64,000 bases of DNA from JAFALK01 sp036500605 (GCA_036500605.1 DASYBU010000032.1:1-64000); one strand, 5' to 3'. Shown: positions 43,966-52,423, counted from the first letter of the stretch. Notes: a model not told the origin generated them from the sequence alone. Made by a program: numbers and translations.

Positions 43966-45312
43966 TTAGGCTGCCAGCTCGGGTTCGAGCGCCTGCAGTG
44001 CCTGCGTGAGCGGCGTGCGGATGTCTTCCTCCAGCTCGCAGATGTCGTGGACGAGATCGTTGCTGGCGAGCCAGATGCGCAGTTCGCTCGCCTGCTTGCG
44101 GTTGGCGGGCTCCGCGACGAGACGGTCGATGATGGTCTTGATCTCCTCGATGGCCGGCACCGAGCGCCGGTGCCCGGCCTTGGCGATGCGGGTGGCAAGC
44201 GCCTTCAGCGTCGTCACGGTGCCGGCGCGCTGCTGGCGCCAGGCGGCCATCAGGCCGGCCTTGCCGGGCTTGCCGAGATCGGGGTCGATCGCTTGTTCGG
44301 TCGACGCGGCCTGCTGCTGCTGCGGCGGCGCGACGCCGAGCAGCGGCTCCAGCGCGTCGAGCGCCCGCAGTGCCGCGGCGTAGGTGCCGGCCTCGGCCTT
44401 CTCCTGCGCGAAGGCCAGCAGGGCGCGGGCCTTGCCGGCATTGGGGGTATCGGCGGTCTGCGAGAGCTTCGCGATATCCGGCTGCAGCGCCTCGATGCGG
44501 CGTTCGTAGCGGGTCCGCAGCGGGTCGGGTTCGGTGGGCGTGGGCGTGGGCGTGGGCGTGGGCGTCTGCACGGGCCCGGCGCTGGCGCTGCTCGCCTCGG
44601 GCACCGGATCCGGCGCGTCCAGATCCTCGTCCACCTCGGCCGGGTCTTCGCCGCGCACGCGCACCTTGACACGCTGGCCGGTCTGCTCGAGCAGCGCGGC
44701 GCTGATCTTGCGGGCCAGCCCGCCGACGACGTTCTCGAACACGAAGGTCACGGCGTTCTTCTCGAACAGGCATTCGGCGCGCATGAACTTGATGCCGCTC
44801 GGCGTTTTCATCGCCTCCTTCAGCACCTTGCCGCGGGCCGGCGAGATGGCACGGCGCGAGAGCAGCACCACGGTCTCCTTGCCCGCCACGGCGACCAGCG
44901 CCTGCATCACCACGTCCGGCTTGCGCACTTCTTTCAGCAGCGGGACCATCTTGCTGGTCAGGATGGTCGGGCTCTCGTCGTCTTCCTCGGTGGCCGCGGC
45001 CTTCAGCGCCGCGATCACCTTCTCGGTTTCCTTGTGCCGGACGCGGGTCTCGTTCGCGAGCTCCTCGAGCTGCTTTCTGATCGCGTCGTGAGTCTTGTCG
45101 CCCAGCGCCTTCTTGGCGGCCGAGAGCACCTTGCCCTGCTTGTCGAGGGCGGCCGTCAGTTCGTCCAGCGCGTCGAGCTGTTCGGGCTTGCCGTCCGCGG
45201 CCTTGGCCAGCGCGGCCAGGGCCTTGAGCAGCACCGAGTCGTCCAGCTCGGGTTCGGGCTTGAGCTTCTTGAGGAAGCCCTTCCAGGCGCTTGCGGTGAG
45301 TTCGTCGGCCAT
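43966..45312 (-). CDS. Unrecognised 448-aa protein with Pro-Thr repeat linker
   Basis: No family recognised. Residues 1-115 are helical and charged. A compact alpha/beta segment follows at about 120-225 (MQALVAVAGKETVVLLSRRA, FEKNAVTFVFENVVGG, RVKVRVRGEDP), looking like a small folded domain. A Pro/Thr dipeptide linker (PTPTPTPTPTEPDP) encoded by five GTGGGC units (plus strand) comes at about 250-265. The C-terminal half is helical with a Gln-rich patch. It has no signal peptide. GGAGA lies just before the ATG. Its position between the 68-aa and 897-aa genes, all minus strand, suggests they work together. Confidence 0.6.
   Translation of the reverse strand: MADELTASAWKGFLKKLKPEPELDDSVLLKALAALAKAADGKPEQLDALDELTAALDKQGKVLSAAKKALGDKTHDAIRKQLEELANETRVRHKETEKVIAALKAAATEEDDESPTILTSKMVPLLKEVRKPDVVMQALVAVAGKETVVLLSRRAISPARGKVLKEAMKTPSGIKFMRAECLFEKNAVTFVFENVVGGLARKISAALLEQTGQRVKVRVRGEDPAEVDEDLDAPDPVPEASSASAGPVQTPTPTPTPTPTEPDPLRTRYERRIEALQPDIAKLSQTADTPNAGKARALLAFAQEKAEAGTYAAALRALDALEPLLGVAPPQQQQAASTEQAIDPDLGKPGKAGLMAAWRQQRAGTVTTLKALATRIAKAGHRRSVPAIEEIKTIIDRLVAEPANRKQASELRIWLASNDLVHDICELEEDIRTPLTQALQALEPELAA
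44534..44563. repeat. Coding hexanucleotide repeat, five GTGGGC units
   Basis: Five exact GTGGGC units on the plus strand encode a Pro-Thr dipeptide repeat in the 448-aa protein. Changes in copy number stay in frame and would only lengthen or shorten the linker. Confidence 0.85.
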
Positions 45313-45343
45313 CGAGGTCTCCGGGTTGCGCTCAAGTAGCGCG

Positions 45344-45550
45344 TTATGCCTGTGGACTGTAGCCGAGCGGCTGGACCTCCTGCTTCGCCTGGAAGCGCTT
45401 GTCGTCAGAGTCCTGCTCCCCGGCCGTCAGCACGCTGCCGCCCTGTTCGGGGACGACGTAGAAGCGGAAATTCGGGTTCTCGCTGATCGAGATGTCGAGG
45501 TCGGCCGACATCACCCGCAGGCCGCCGTAGCTGAGCACGATGTTGCGCAC
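45344..45550 (-). CDS. Small unrecognised protein, about 68 aa
   Basis: An open frame ending 31 bp before the 448-aa gene, with protein-like content (SADLDISISENPNFRFYVVP, then EQGGSV and DDKRFQAKQEVQPLG). It looks like a small beta-containing domain. The start is uncertain. GTG at 45550 gives 68 residues, ATG at 45511 gives 55, and an open frame continues to 45766 but overlaps the ArsN1-type gene region and looks non-coding. No strong Shine-Dalgarno sequence is present at either start. Same strand as the two large unknown genes, so probably the first gene of their operon. Confidence 0.4.
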   Translation of the reverse strand: MRNIVLSYGGLRVMSADLDISISENPNFRFYVVPEQGGSVLTAGEQDSDDKRFQAKQEVQPLGYSPQA

Positions 45551-45758
45551 GGAATGGGCGGGCGCGTACGTTGCGTGCGAAGAAAGAGGGAGTCTGTTCG
45601 CTCGCTGGGACTGGAGCGGGGAACTCTGAGTGGTGAGGAATGGCCGGAGACGGGTGGCAAATGGCGGCAATGCAGGGGTTGCTGCCGGTGGCCAATGATT
45701 CAAGTATGGGAGCGCCAACTCGAAAGCGGACATACCTGAACATCCGCTTTCAAGCGGC

Positions 45759-46286
45759 TCAAGCAACGTGTGCCGGGACGCTCGGCGTTTTCAAAGGCTG
45801 CAGCTCGCGCTGCCACCAGCCCACGTCATGCCATTGCCCGTTCTTGAAGCCGACATTCCGGTAGACGCCAAGCGATTTGAAACCCACGGATTCATGCAAA
45901 GCGACGCTGCCCAGGTTCGGCAGCGCGATGCCCGCGAAAGCCTGGAAATACCCCTGCTGGGCCAACATCGCGAACAGCCGTTCATACAGCCGGCGCCCCA
46001 CGCCCCTCCCGCGCATGTCCTCGCGAACATAAGCCGAGGTGTCGACTGACCACTGGTAGGCAGGACGTTCCCGATGCTTGCTTGCATAGACGTAGCCCGC
46101 AACCCGTCCCTGCGCATCCTCCGCGACGAGCCATGGCAAGGTCGGCAACGTCTTCTCGATCCTGGCTCGCATCTCGGCCACGCTGGGTGGCTCCAACTCG
46201 AACGAGATGGTTGTGTTCTCAACGATCGGGGCATAGATGGCGGCAACTGCTTCTGCATCGGCAGCGGTGGCGAGGCGGATGTTCAT
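45759..46286 (-). CDS. arsN1: ArsN1-like GNAT N-acetyltransferase (arsinothricin/phosphinothricin type), 175 aa
   Basis: A GNAT-fold acetyltransferase of the Bar/Pat group, which acetylates the amino group of phosphinothricin, methionine sulfoximine or the arsenic analogue arsinothricin. Seen are IRLATAADAEAVAAIYAPIV at the start, VAGYVYASKHRERPAYQWSV, the acetyl-CoA loop RGRGVGRRLYERLF and the C-terminal HESVGFKSLGVYRNVGFKNG. Length is typical. It is the last gene of the MarR-headed operon in the ars island, with its ATG overlapping the MFS stop (ATGA). This context favours arsinothricin over the herbicide as the natural substrate (inference). Confidence 0.82.
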   Translation of the reverse strand: MNIRLATAADAEAVAAIYAPIVENTTISFELEPPSVAEMRARIEKTLPTLPWLVAEDAQGRVAGYVYASKHRERPAYQWSVDTSAYVREDMRGRGVGRRLYERLFAMLAQQGYFQAFAGIALPNLGSVALHESVGFKSLGVYRNVGFKNGQWHDVGWWQRELQPLKTPSVPAHVA

Positions 46287-47493
46287 GTCAGGTGGGCGTC
46301 GCGGGTTGTGAAGGCGGTTGGGCGGCTTCTGCCGCCGGGCTGGGAATGGCCATCAAGGCTGCCAAGGCGACGAGGCATGCCGCGGCAGAGAACAGCAGCG
46401 CGTTCAGCCCGTAGTCGGCCAACAGAAGGCCGAAGAGCCAGGGTGAAAGTGCCTGGGCCAGGCGAGCGGGAAACGCCATCATGCCTTGCAGCCGACCGTA
46501 GCCCTGCGGCCCGAACAGCGCGAGGGGCAAGGTGCCTTTGGCGATGGTGAGGACGCCATTGCCCGCCCCGTGCAGCACGGCGAAGACGGCCGCGACGGGC
46601 CCGCCAGCCATGAGCAGCAAGACGGCCCCAAGAGGATGCGCCAACGCAGCGACCCTCGCGGACAGCAAGGGGTGGACATGCCGCATGAGCCAGAACTCCA
46701 GCAACCGCCCCGCGACCTGTGACGGGCCCACCAGCGCAGCGATGGCAACGGCGCCGGTCAGGCCCACGCCCGCGGCCTCCAGCACGCGCGGCAGGTGCGC
46801 GGCCATGGCGGTGCTGACGAACCAGGTCACCGCAAAGACAAACGACAACAGCAGAGCCGAGCGCCGGGACGGCGGCGCCGCGTCTGGCGGCTTGCTCTCG
46901 GCTGCGGGTTGCTCGTCTGCAGCCGACTGCAACGCGATCCTCGGCAGCAGCGCGTTCAGCGGCAGGCCAATCAACAAGTGCAGGCCTGCCCAACCCCAGC
47001 AGGCACCTCGCCACCCCAGTTCAAGGTTCATCCAGGTCGTCAGGGGCCAACCCACGGTGCTCGCAAAGCCAGCGATCAGGGTGATGCCTCTGATGGCATT
47101 GCGAGCGTCTCTTCCATAGAGGCGCACCAACGCCGAGAACGCAGCTTCGTACAAGCCGCTGCCCATCGCCACACCCATCACCCACCAGGCGGCCACCATG
47201 CTGATCGCGCTGCTCGCGTGGCCAAGCAAGGCCAGGCCCAGCGCAAACACAAGACTGGTGCCCATCAAGACGGGCCGACCACCCCAGCGGTCGATCATCC
47301 TGCCGGAAAGCGGCCCCAGCATGGCGGAGACCACCAGCGCGCCCGAGAAGGCAGCGAACACGGTAGGCACCGACACGCCAAGATCACGCGCCATCGATGG
47401 CGCCAGCATCGCCGGCAAGTAGTAGGACGACGCCCAGGCCAGCGTCTGGGCTGATCCCAAGGCGGCGACGACCCGGACGTGCTGGGTTCCCAT
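46283..47493 (-). CDS. MFS transporter, candidate arsenical exporter, 403 aa
   Basis: A twelve-helix major facilitator protein. GPLSGRMIDRWGGRPVLMG is the signature loop between helices 2 and 3, and a longer hydrophilic loop (QSAADEQPAAESKPPDAAPP) separates the two halves. The family is broad and the substrate cannot be read from sequence. Between an ArsN2-flavoprotein gene and an ArsN1-type gene, an arsenical or its acetylated product is the likely cargo (inference). It begins 3 bp after the stop of the fusion gene and overlaps the ArsN1 gene by 4 bp. Confidence 0.8.
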
Positions 47494-47496
47494 CGT

Positions 47497-49383
47497 TCAG
47501 CCGCAGCAGCGCGATGCGGTGGCAGGTTGGGTCGCTTTGGCCGCTGCAGGCTTTGATCCGCAAGAGCTGGTCCCGCAACCGCCCGCCGGCTTGGCGGCTT
47601 GTTCCAAAGCGACGGCTGTCGTCTCGAGCTCGGGGCCGCAGCACGAACTGCTCGCTGTCGCACCATCGCCGCTGCCGACGGAACACACACCCGTCTCAGG
47701 CAATTCAAGTTCGACACGATCGGCAGCCTCGATGTCGCCGGCAATCGCCGCCACCACCGACCGCGCCTGCTCGAAACCCGTCGCCATCAAGAAGGTCGGC
47801 GCGCGGCCATAACTCTTCACACCCACGGTGTAGAGACCGGGCTCGGGATGTGCCAGCTCGCGATGCCCATGCGGTCGCACGGTGCCGCAGCTGTGAACGT
47901 TCGGATCGATCAGCGGGCCCAAGGCTTCGGTGGACTCCAGCCAGGGATCGAGCTTCACCCGCAGTTCGCTGGTCAAGGACAGATCTGGACGCTGGCCCGT
48001 CGCGCAAATGATCTCGTCGATGTCGCTCACGATCACCGCTTGCGACTTCGGATCGAGGCCGGTGATGGTGAGCTTGCCGTTCTCCTCGCGAATCTCGGTC
48101 ACTCGCAAGCCGCTGAAAAATTCCAATGCGCCGCTCTCGCGCAAGCGCCGCAGCGATGCGCCGAGCTGGCCGCGCGCCGGCAAGGCGTCGGCACTCCCGC
48201 CACCGTAGACGCGTTGCAGGGCGGGCGAACGCACCGCCCAGGCTAACCGCGTACCCGGCACGGCATTCGCCAGTTCGGACAAGGACAGCAAGGCATTGGC
48301 AGCCGAATGCCCGGCGCCAATAACCAGCGTGCGCTTGCCCTCGTAACGGCTACGCTGCGCGCCCAGGACGTCCGGGATGCCGTAGAAGATCCGAGAGCCC
48401 GCTTCTCGCTCGCCAATCGCCGGAATGCCGCTGGCGCCGATCGGGTTCGGCGTGCTCCAGGTGCCGGTGGCGTCGATCACTGCTCGGGCGCGCAACTCGA
48501 TGGGCTGCCCGTTGTCCATGGCCCTGACCACGAAGGGCGCGTGCTCGCGTCCGGCGCTCTTGACCTTGTCAAAGCCTTCACGGCTGACCGAGACCACGCG
48601 CGTGTTGAGCCGCAACGCGCGCTGCACTTGCGGCAGAGCCGCGAAAGGCTGCAGCACTTGCTGGGCGATCTCGCCGGCCAAGGGCAACTCGCCTTCCGGC
48701 GGGGGCGTCCAGCCGGTCGGCTCCAGCAAGCGGGCCATGCTCGTGTCCACGTTGTACTTCCAGGGTGAGAACAGGCGGACATGCCCATAGTCCAGCAGAC
48801 TGGCGCCGACGCGCTCGCCCGCTTCCAGCACGACGAACGGGATGTCGCGCTCGATCAACTTGGCAACGGCAGCAAGCCCAACCGGGCCGGCACCGAGCAC
48901 GGCGACCGGCAGACGTTCATCGACCGCATGAACCTCGTGCAGAGGCAACACCATGAAGGCCGCGCAAGCGGGGCAGGCGCCCTGCAATTCGGCCGACGCC
49001 TTCAGCGCTTCCGGCGCCTGCTCGATCTGTCCACGCTTGAAGCCGTATTGGGCGAAATACTCCGGCGCCGTGACGGTCAGCAGGTAGAGCGCCGAGGCGT
49101 TCCTTGAGCGGGCCTCCTGGATCAGGCGCTCCAGCAGCAAACGCCCGATGCCTCGCTTTTGCAGGCCGGGTGCAACGGCCACGGAGCGCACCAGGGCGAT
49201 GGCGCCGTAGATCTCGGCCCCGGCACTGCCGACGACTTCGCCATTCGAGAGGGCCAGCAGATAGTTCGAGAGATGCTCGCGCGCGCCGTCGAGTGGCAGC
49301 TTGTTAGCGACCAGCAAGGCTTCGACCGCCGGCCAATCGCCAGCCTCGGCCTGGCGCAGGAAAATCGGGGAGTTCAGCAACAT
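47497..49383 (-). CDS. ArsN2-type acetyltransferase fused to flavin oxidoreductase (ArsO-like) with Cys-rich tail, 628 aa
   Basis: Two enzymes in one chain. Residues 1-150 are a GNAT domain of the arsenic-resistance ArsN2 kind (VRSVAVAPGLQKRGIGRLLL, CPACAAFMVLPL). Residues 158-560 are an FAD/NAD(P)-binding oxidoreductase with two Rossmann motifs (VAVLGAGPVGLAAVAKLI and TLVIGAGHSAANALLSL) and ATG motifs, resembling ArsO-like flavoproteins of ars operons. The last 65 residues are low-complexity with seven cysteines, including two CC pairs (SSSCCG and the terminal RCCG), a possible As(III)-binding tail. The gene overlaps the MarR gene by 10 bp. The reaction is unknown; acetylation and oxidation of an organoarsenical is a guess. 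Confidence 0.8.
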   Translation of the reverse strand: MLLNSPIFLRQAEAGDWPAVEALLVANKLPLDGAREHLSNYLLALSNGEVVGSAGAEIYGAIALVRSVAVAPGLQKRGIGRLLLERLIQEARSRNASALYLLTVTAPEYFAQYGFKRGQIEQAPEALKASAELQGACPACAAFMVLPLHEVHAVDERLPVAVLGAGPVGLAAVAKLIERDIPFVVLEAGERVGASLLDYGHVRLFSPWKYNVDTSMARLLEPTGWTPPPEGELPLAGEIAQQVLQPFAALPQVQRALRLNTRVVSVSREGFDKVKSAGREHAPFVVRAMDNGQPIELRARAVIDATGTWSTPNPIGASGIPAIGEREAGSRIFYGIPDVLGAQRSRYEGKRTLVIGAGHSAANALLSLSELANAVPGTRLAWAVRSPALQRVYGGGSADALPARGQLGASLRRLRESGALEFFSGLRVTEIREENGKLTITGLDPKSQAVIVSDIDEIICATGQRPDLSLTSELRVKLDPWLESTEALGPLIDPNVHSCGTVRPHGHRELAHPEPGLYTVGVKSYGRAPTFLMATGFEQARSVVAAIAGDIEAADRVELELPETGVCSVGSGDGATASSSCCGPELETTAVALEQAAKPAGGCGTSSCGSKPAAAKATQPATASRCCG

Positions 49384-49877
49384 GATTTGGAATCCTTGGG
49401 AGGCTCCGTTGCTTCGGGCGGCGGCAGGCAGCAGTTCGCCGCCGTGTCTTCACGCAAAGCCTTCAGCAGGAGCAACAAAGAAGACTCGACGGCCGCGCGT
49501 TCGCGCGAACTCAGGCTGCCCAGCAATTGCCCGGCATGCGCGTCGAGGGTGTCGTTCAGCTCAGCCACGGTGCGTTCGCCTTCGGCGGTGAGCGTGACGA
49601 GCCAACTCCTTGCGTCGGACGGGTTCGGCTCCTTGGTCACCAAGCCACGCGCTGCCATGGCCTCCACCGCACGCGACACCCAGCTCTTCTCCAGACTGAC
49701 CCGTGTGCCCAGCTCCGACAGCGGCAAGGGGCCGGTTCGGCCCAGCTCGGTCAACAGGTGGCACTGCGTGTTGGTCGTGCGGCAGCAGTCGGCCACGACG
49801 CGTTGAGCGCGGGTGTACATGCGTGCCACTTCGCGCAACAGGCTTCCGGAGCTGGAGTTGGAGTGGGGGTTGGGCAT
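49374..49877 (-). CDS. MarR-family regulator with cysteine pairs, 167 aa
   Basis: A winged-helix MarR protein. The recognition part is LSELGTRVSLEKSWVSRAVEAMAARGLV, with wing PNPSDARSWLVTLT. It is unusual in carrying Cys31-Cys32 and Cys39 in the first helix (DCCRTTNTQC), and Cys149-Cys150 (NCCLPPP) plus a terminal Cys166-Cys167 after a proline-rich tail. Vicinal cysteines are what thiol-binding As(III) or Sb(III) sensors use, so it may be an arsenic-sensing repressor of its own operon (inference). Promoter and repeats consistent with autoregulation lie at 49891-49949. It heads the operon with the ArsN2-flavoprotein fusion, MFS and ArsN1 genes. Confidence 0.85.
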   Translation of the reverse strand: MPNPHSNSSSGSLLREVARMYTRAQRVVADCCRTTNTQCHLLTELGRTGPLPLSELGTRVSLEKSWVSRAVEAMAARGLVTKEPNPSDARSWLVTLTAEGERTVAELNDTLDAHAGQLLGSLSSRERAAVESSLLLLLKALREDTAANCCLPPPEATEPPKDSKSCC

Positions 49878-49890
49878 TTGGATGTGTATA

Positions 49891-49949
49891 GCAACTATCT
49901 GGATGCACGATAGAGGTCTCGCATATAGATGTCAATGGCAACTACCTGG
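49891..49949 (-). promoter_or_regulatory. Promoter of the MarR operon flanked by 12-bp direct repeats
   Basis: On the minus strand TTGACA (49930-49935) and TATCGT (49907-49912) are 17 bp apart, a strong sigma70 promoter. The repeat CCAG(G/A)TAGTTGC occurs just upstream of the -35 (49938-49949) and just downstream of the -10 (49891-49902), 47 bp apart. An inverted repeat CTATC/GATAG spans 49895-49913. These are good candidate operators for the MarR protein encoded immediately downstream. Confidence 0.7.
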
Positions 49950-49988
49950 GGTAAAGAAACGGGGCATCGCCCCGTCTCGTGGCTTGGC

Positions 49989-50720
49989 TCAGATCGCTCG
50001 CTGGCTCACCCGTTTGGACAACTCAGCAGCGCTCTCCTTGCGTTCGCTGTAGCGGTCCACGAGGTAAGGCCCCAGGTCACGCGTCAGCAGCGTGAACTTG
50101 AAAAGTTCTTCCATCACATCGACCACGCGGTCATAGAAGGCCGAGGGCTTCATCCGTCCGTCCTCGGTGAACTCCTGGAATGCCTTGGCGACGGACGACT
50201 GATTCGGGACGGTCAGCATGCGCATCCAGCGGCCCAGCACGCGCATCTGGTTGACGGCATTGAAGGACTGCGAGCCTCCGGACACTTCCATCACGGCAAG
50301 CGTCTTGCCCTGGGTGGGCCGGACGGCGCCAACGGACAAGGGGATCCAGTCGATCTGCGCCTTCATGAGGCCAGTCATGGCGCCGTGGCGCTCGGGCGAG
50401 GTCCAGACCATGCCCTCGGACCAGGCTGCCAGCGCGCGCAGTTCCTGCACCTTGGGATGCGTCTCGGGCGCGCCATCGGGCAGCGGCAAGTCGGTGGGAT
50501 CAAAGATGCGAACCTCGCCGCCCATCGCTTCCAGCAGACGTGCCGCCTCAAAGCTCAGCAGGCGGCTGTAGGAGCGCTCACGCAGCGAGCCATAGAGCAT
50601 CAGAAAGCGCGGTCGGTGCTGTGACGGCACCGGCACTTGCAGACGCTCCTGTGTGGGCACGTCGAAGAGCTCAGCGCTGAGCGCCGGGAAGCTGGCTTCC
50701 GGGAACAGGGGATCAGACAT
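49989..50720 (-). CDS. arsH: ArsH NADPH-dependent FMN reductase / organoarsenical oxidase, 243 aa
   Basis: A flavodoxin-like fold protein that oxidises trivalent methyl- and phenyl-arsenicals. Seen are the FMN-binding PRFLMLYGSLRERSYSRLL near residue 40, FDPTDLPLPDG, WTSPERHGAMTGLMKAQIDW and VMEVSGGSQSFNAVNQMR, all ArsH hallmarks. Length is normal. The start overlaps the aquaglyceroporin stop by 8 bp. It is the last gene of the ArsR-headed operon; the MarR promoter lies just downstream. Confidence 0.93.
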   Translation of the reverse strand: MSDPLFPEASFPALSAELFDVPTQERLQVPVPSQHRPRFLMLYGSLRERSYSRLLSFEAARLLEAMGGEVRIFDPTDLPLPDGAPETHPKVQELRALAAWSEGMVWTSPERHGAMTGLMKAQIDWIPLSVGAVRPTQGKTLAVMEVSGGSQSFNAVNQMRVLGRWMRMLTVPNQSSVAKAFQEFTEDGRMKPSAFYDRVVDVMEELFKFTLLTRDLGPYLVDRYSERKESAAELSKRVSQRAI

Positions 50721-51396
50721 TGCTGTGTGCCAAAGCAGGGGTTGCGTGTGACGGGGTCAGAGCTCTGTGGACGCCAAGGGCAATGCATGCACCCAGCAGT
50801 TCGGCGACAACGAAGCCAGGAGCGCTGGAAGGTGCAATGCCCGCGAAGCTGTCGCTGAGCATGCGGCCGAAGACCGCAGCGGGGTTGGCGAAGGAGGTCG
50901 AGGCGGTAAACCAGTAGGCCGCTCCGATGTAGGCGGCGACCATCGAGGATGCCCGCCCGGTGGGCGCCCGCAGGATGACCAGCAGCAGCCCGAAGGTGGC
51001 CACCGCCTCGGCGATCCATTGGCCGGTGCCGCCGCGCAGCTTGGTCGAGAACTGCAGGATGCTCATGTCGAACATCGCATGGGCGAGCCAGGCCCCAACG
51101 GCCGCACCCGCCAACTGCACGACGACGTAAGGACCCAGGCTGCGCCAGGGCAACTCGCCGCGGGCCGCCATGACCGCGGACACGGCCGGATTGAAGTGCG
51201 CGCCGCTGATGGGGCCGAAGACCTCGATCAGGATGTAGAGGCCGCCGACGGTCGCGCCGGTGTTGGCGAGCAGCGCGATGGCGACGTTGCCGCCCGCGAG
51301 GCGCTCAGCCATGATGCCAGAGCCGATGACCACGGCCAGAAGCAGCATCGTGCCCAGGCCCTCGGCCAGCAATCGTTTCGACAAGGGAGCGTTCAT
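50713..51396 (-). CDS. aqpS: Aquaglyceroporin (AqpS-like) for arsenite, 227 aa
   Basis: An MIP-family channel with six membrane helices and both half-helix motifs: HFNPAVSAV after helix 2 and an altered second one, FANPAAVFGR. In ars operons such channels let arsenite produced by ArsC leave the cell down its gradient, as shown for Sinorhizobium AqpS. No ArsB or Acr3 pump gene is present here, which supports that role. One base separates its ATG from the double ArsC stop. Confidence 0.87.
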   Translation of the reverse strand: MNAPLSKRLLAEGLGTMLLLAVVIGSGIMAERLAGGNVAIALLANTGATVGGLYILIEVFGPISGAHFNPAVSAVMAARGELPWRSLGPYVVVQLAGAAVGAWLAHAMFDMSILQFSTKLRGGTGQWIAEAVATFGLLLVILRAPTGRASSMVAAYIGAAYWFTASTSFANPAAVFGRMLSDSFAGIAPSSAPGFVVAELLGACIALGVHRALTPSHATPALAHSNV

Positions 51397-51397
51397 C

Positions 51398-52381
51398 TCA
51401 GTCCTTCGAGATGGCGGTCAGCGCCTGCTGAAGCTCGGCAGCGCTGAGCATCTCGACCGGCAACAGCGCGAGTTGCAGCATGCGATAGCCGATGGCCTGG
51501 CGGGTCAGCTCGAAGGCCTGAGCCTTCTGCTCTTCTGGCGCGTGGGACGGGTCCGGGTAGCCCCAGTGGACCTTCACCGGGCTGCCGGGCCAGTAGGGGC
51601 ACCGCTCGGCTGCGGCGCTGTCGCAGACCGTGATGACGACATGCATGGCCGGCGCGTCCGGGCCGGTGAATTCGTCCCAGCTCTTGGAGCGGAAGCCGCT
51701 CGTGTCGATGCCAGCCTCGGACAGGGCCGTGATGGCGTGCGGGTTGATGCGACCGCTAGGGGCGCTGCCCGCGCTGTAGGCGCGGATGTCTCTGCCCAGC
51801 CGTGCCGCCCAGTAGTTCAACATGCCTTCGGAGAGCACGCTGCGCGCGGAGTTGTGCGTGCACAGGATGAGCACATTCGTGGTCTTGCCCGTGGTGCCGA
51901 TGTCCTTGACCTTCTTGTGGATCGCCATGCGGTCCAGTGACGACAGAGGCAGCGAAAGCATCAGCTGGATGCGTCGCTTCATTGTGATGAAGGCGTCGCG
52001 GAAGGCTTGCGCCTTGGTCTCATCATCGCCTTCTACCGCTGCCGGGTCAGGCAGCCCCCAATGGGCCGTCAGCGGCTGTCCCGGCCAGACCGGGCAGACC
52101 TCGCCAGCAGCCTGGTCGCACACGGTGAACACAAAGTCCATCTCGGGCGCGCCGGGCACAGCGAACTCTTCCCATGCCTTGCTGCGCATGCCATCGGTCG
52201 GGATGTGCATGCGCGCCAGTTCGGCAATGGCCAGTGGGTGCACCTTGCCCTTCGGGTGGCTGCCCGCGGAGTAGGCCTTGAAGCGGCCTTCGGCCAGATG
52301 GTTCAGCAGGCCCTCGGCGAGGATGGAGCGTGCCGAGTTCCCCGTGCAGATGAAAAGCACGTTGTAGATCTTGTCTGTCAT
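51398..52381 (-). CDS. arsC: Tandem-fused double arsenate reductase (LMW-PTP type ArsC), 327 aa
   Basis: Two complete low-molecular-weight phosphatase-type ArsC domains in one chain. Domain 1 (about 5-150) has the P-loop CTGNSARS with Cys12 and the redox pair region VCDQAAGEVCPVWPG. Domain 2 (about 168-315) has CTHNSARS with Cys174 and VCDSAAAERCPYWPG. Both keep the WGxPDP segment, so both may be active. They reduce arsenate to arsenite using thioredoxin or glutaredoxin systems. The normal protein is about 140-165 residues. The two halves are divergent rather than identical, so this is an old fusion, not an assembly duplication. It starts 42 bp after the arsR stop. Confidence 0.9.
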   Translation of the reverse strand: MTDKIYNVLFICTGNSARSILAEGLLNHLAEGRFKAYSAGSHPKGKVHPLAIAELARMHIPTDGMRSKAWEEFAVPGAPEMDFVFTVCDQAAGEVCPVWPGQPLTAHWGLPDPAAVEGDDETKAQAFRDAFITMKRRIQLMLSLPLSSLDRMAIHKKVKDIGTTGKTTNVLILCTHNSARSVLSEGMLNYWAARLGRDIRAYSAGSAPSGRINPHAITALSEAGIDTSGFRSKSWDEFTGPDAPAMHVVITVCDSAAAERCPYWPGSPVKVHWGYPDPSHAPEEQKAQAFELTRQAIGYRMLQLALLPVEMLSAAELQQALTAISKD

Positions 52382-52423
52382 GGTGGTTCCGAAGTCAGAA
52401 AACTGAAGAGGCTCAGCAGGCGC

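Noticed and set aside
47497..49383. Two separate genes for the acetyltransferase and the flavoprotein
   Set aside because: The frame is continuous from 49383 to 47497, with no internal start-stop junction around the domain border, so a fusion is the direct reading.
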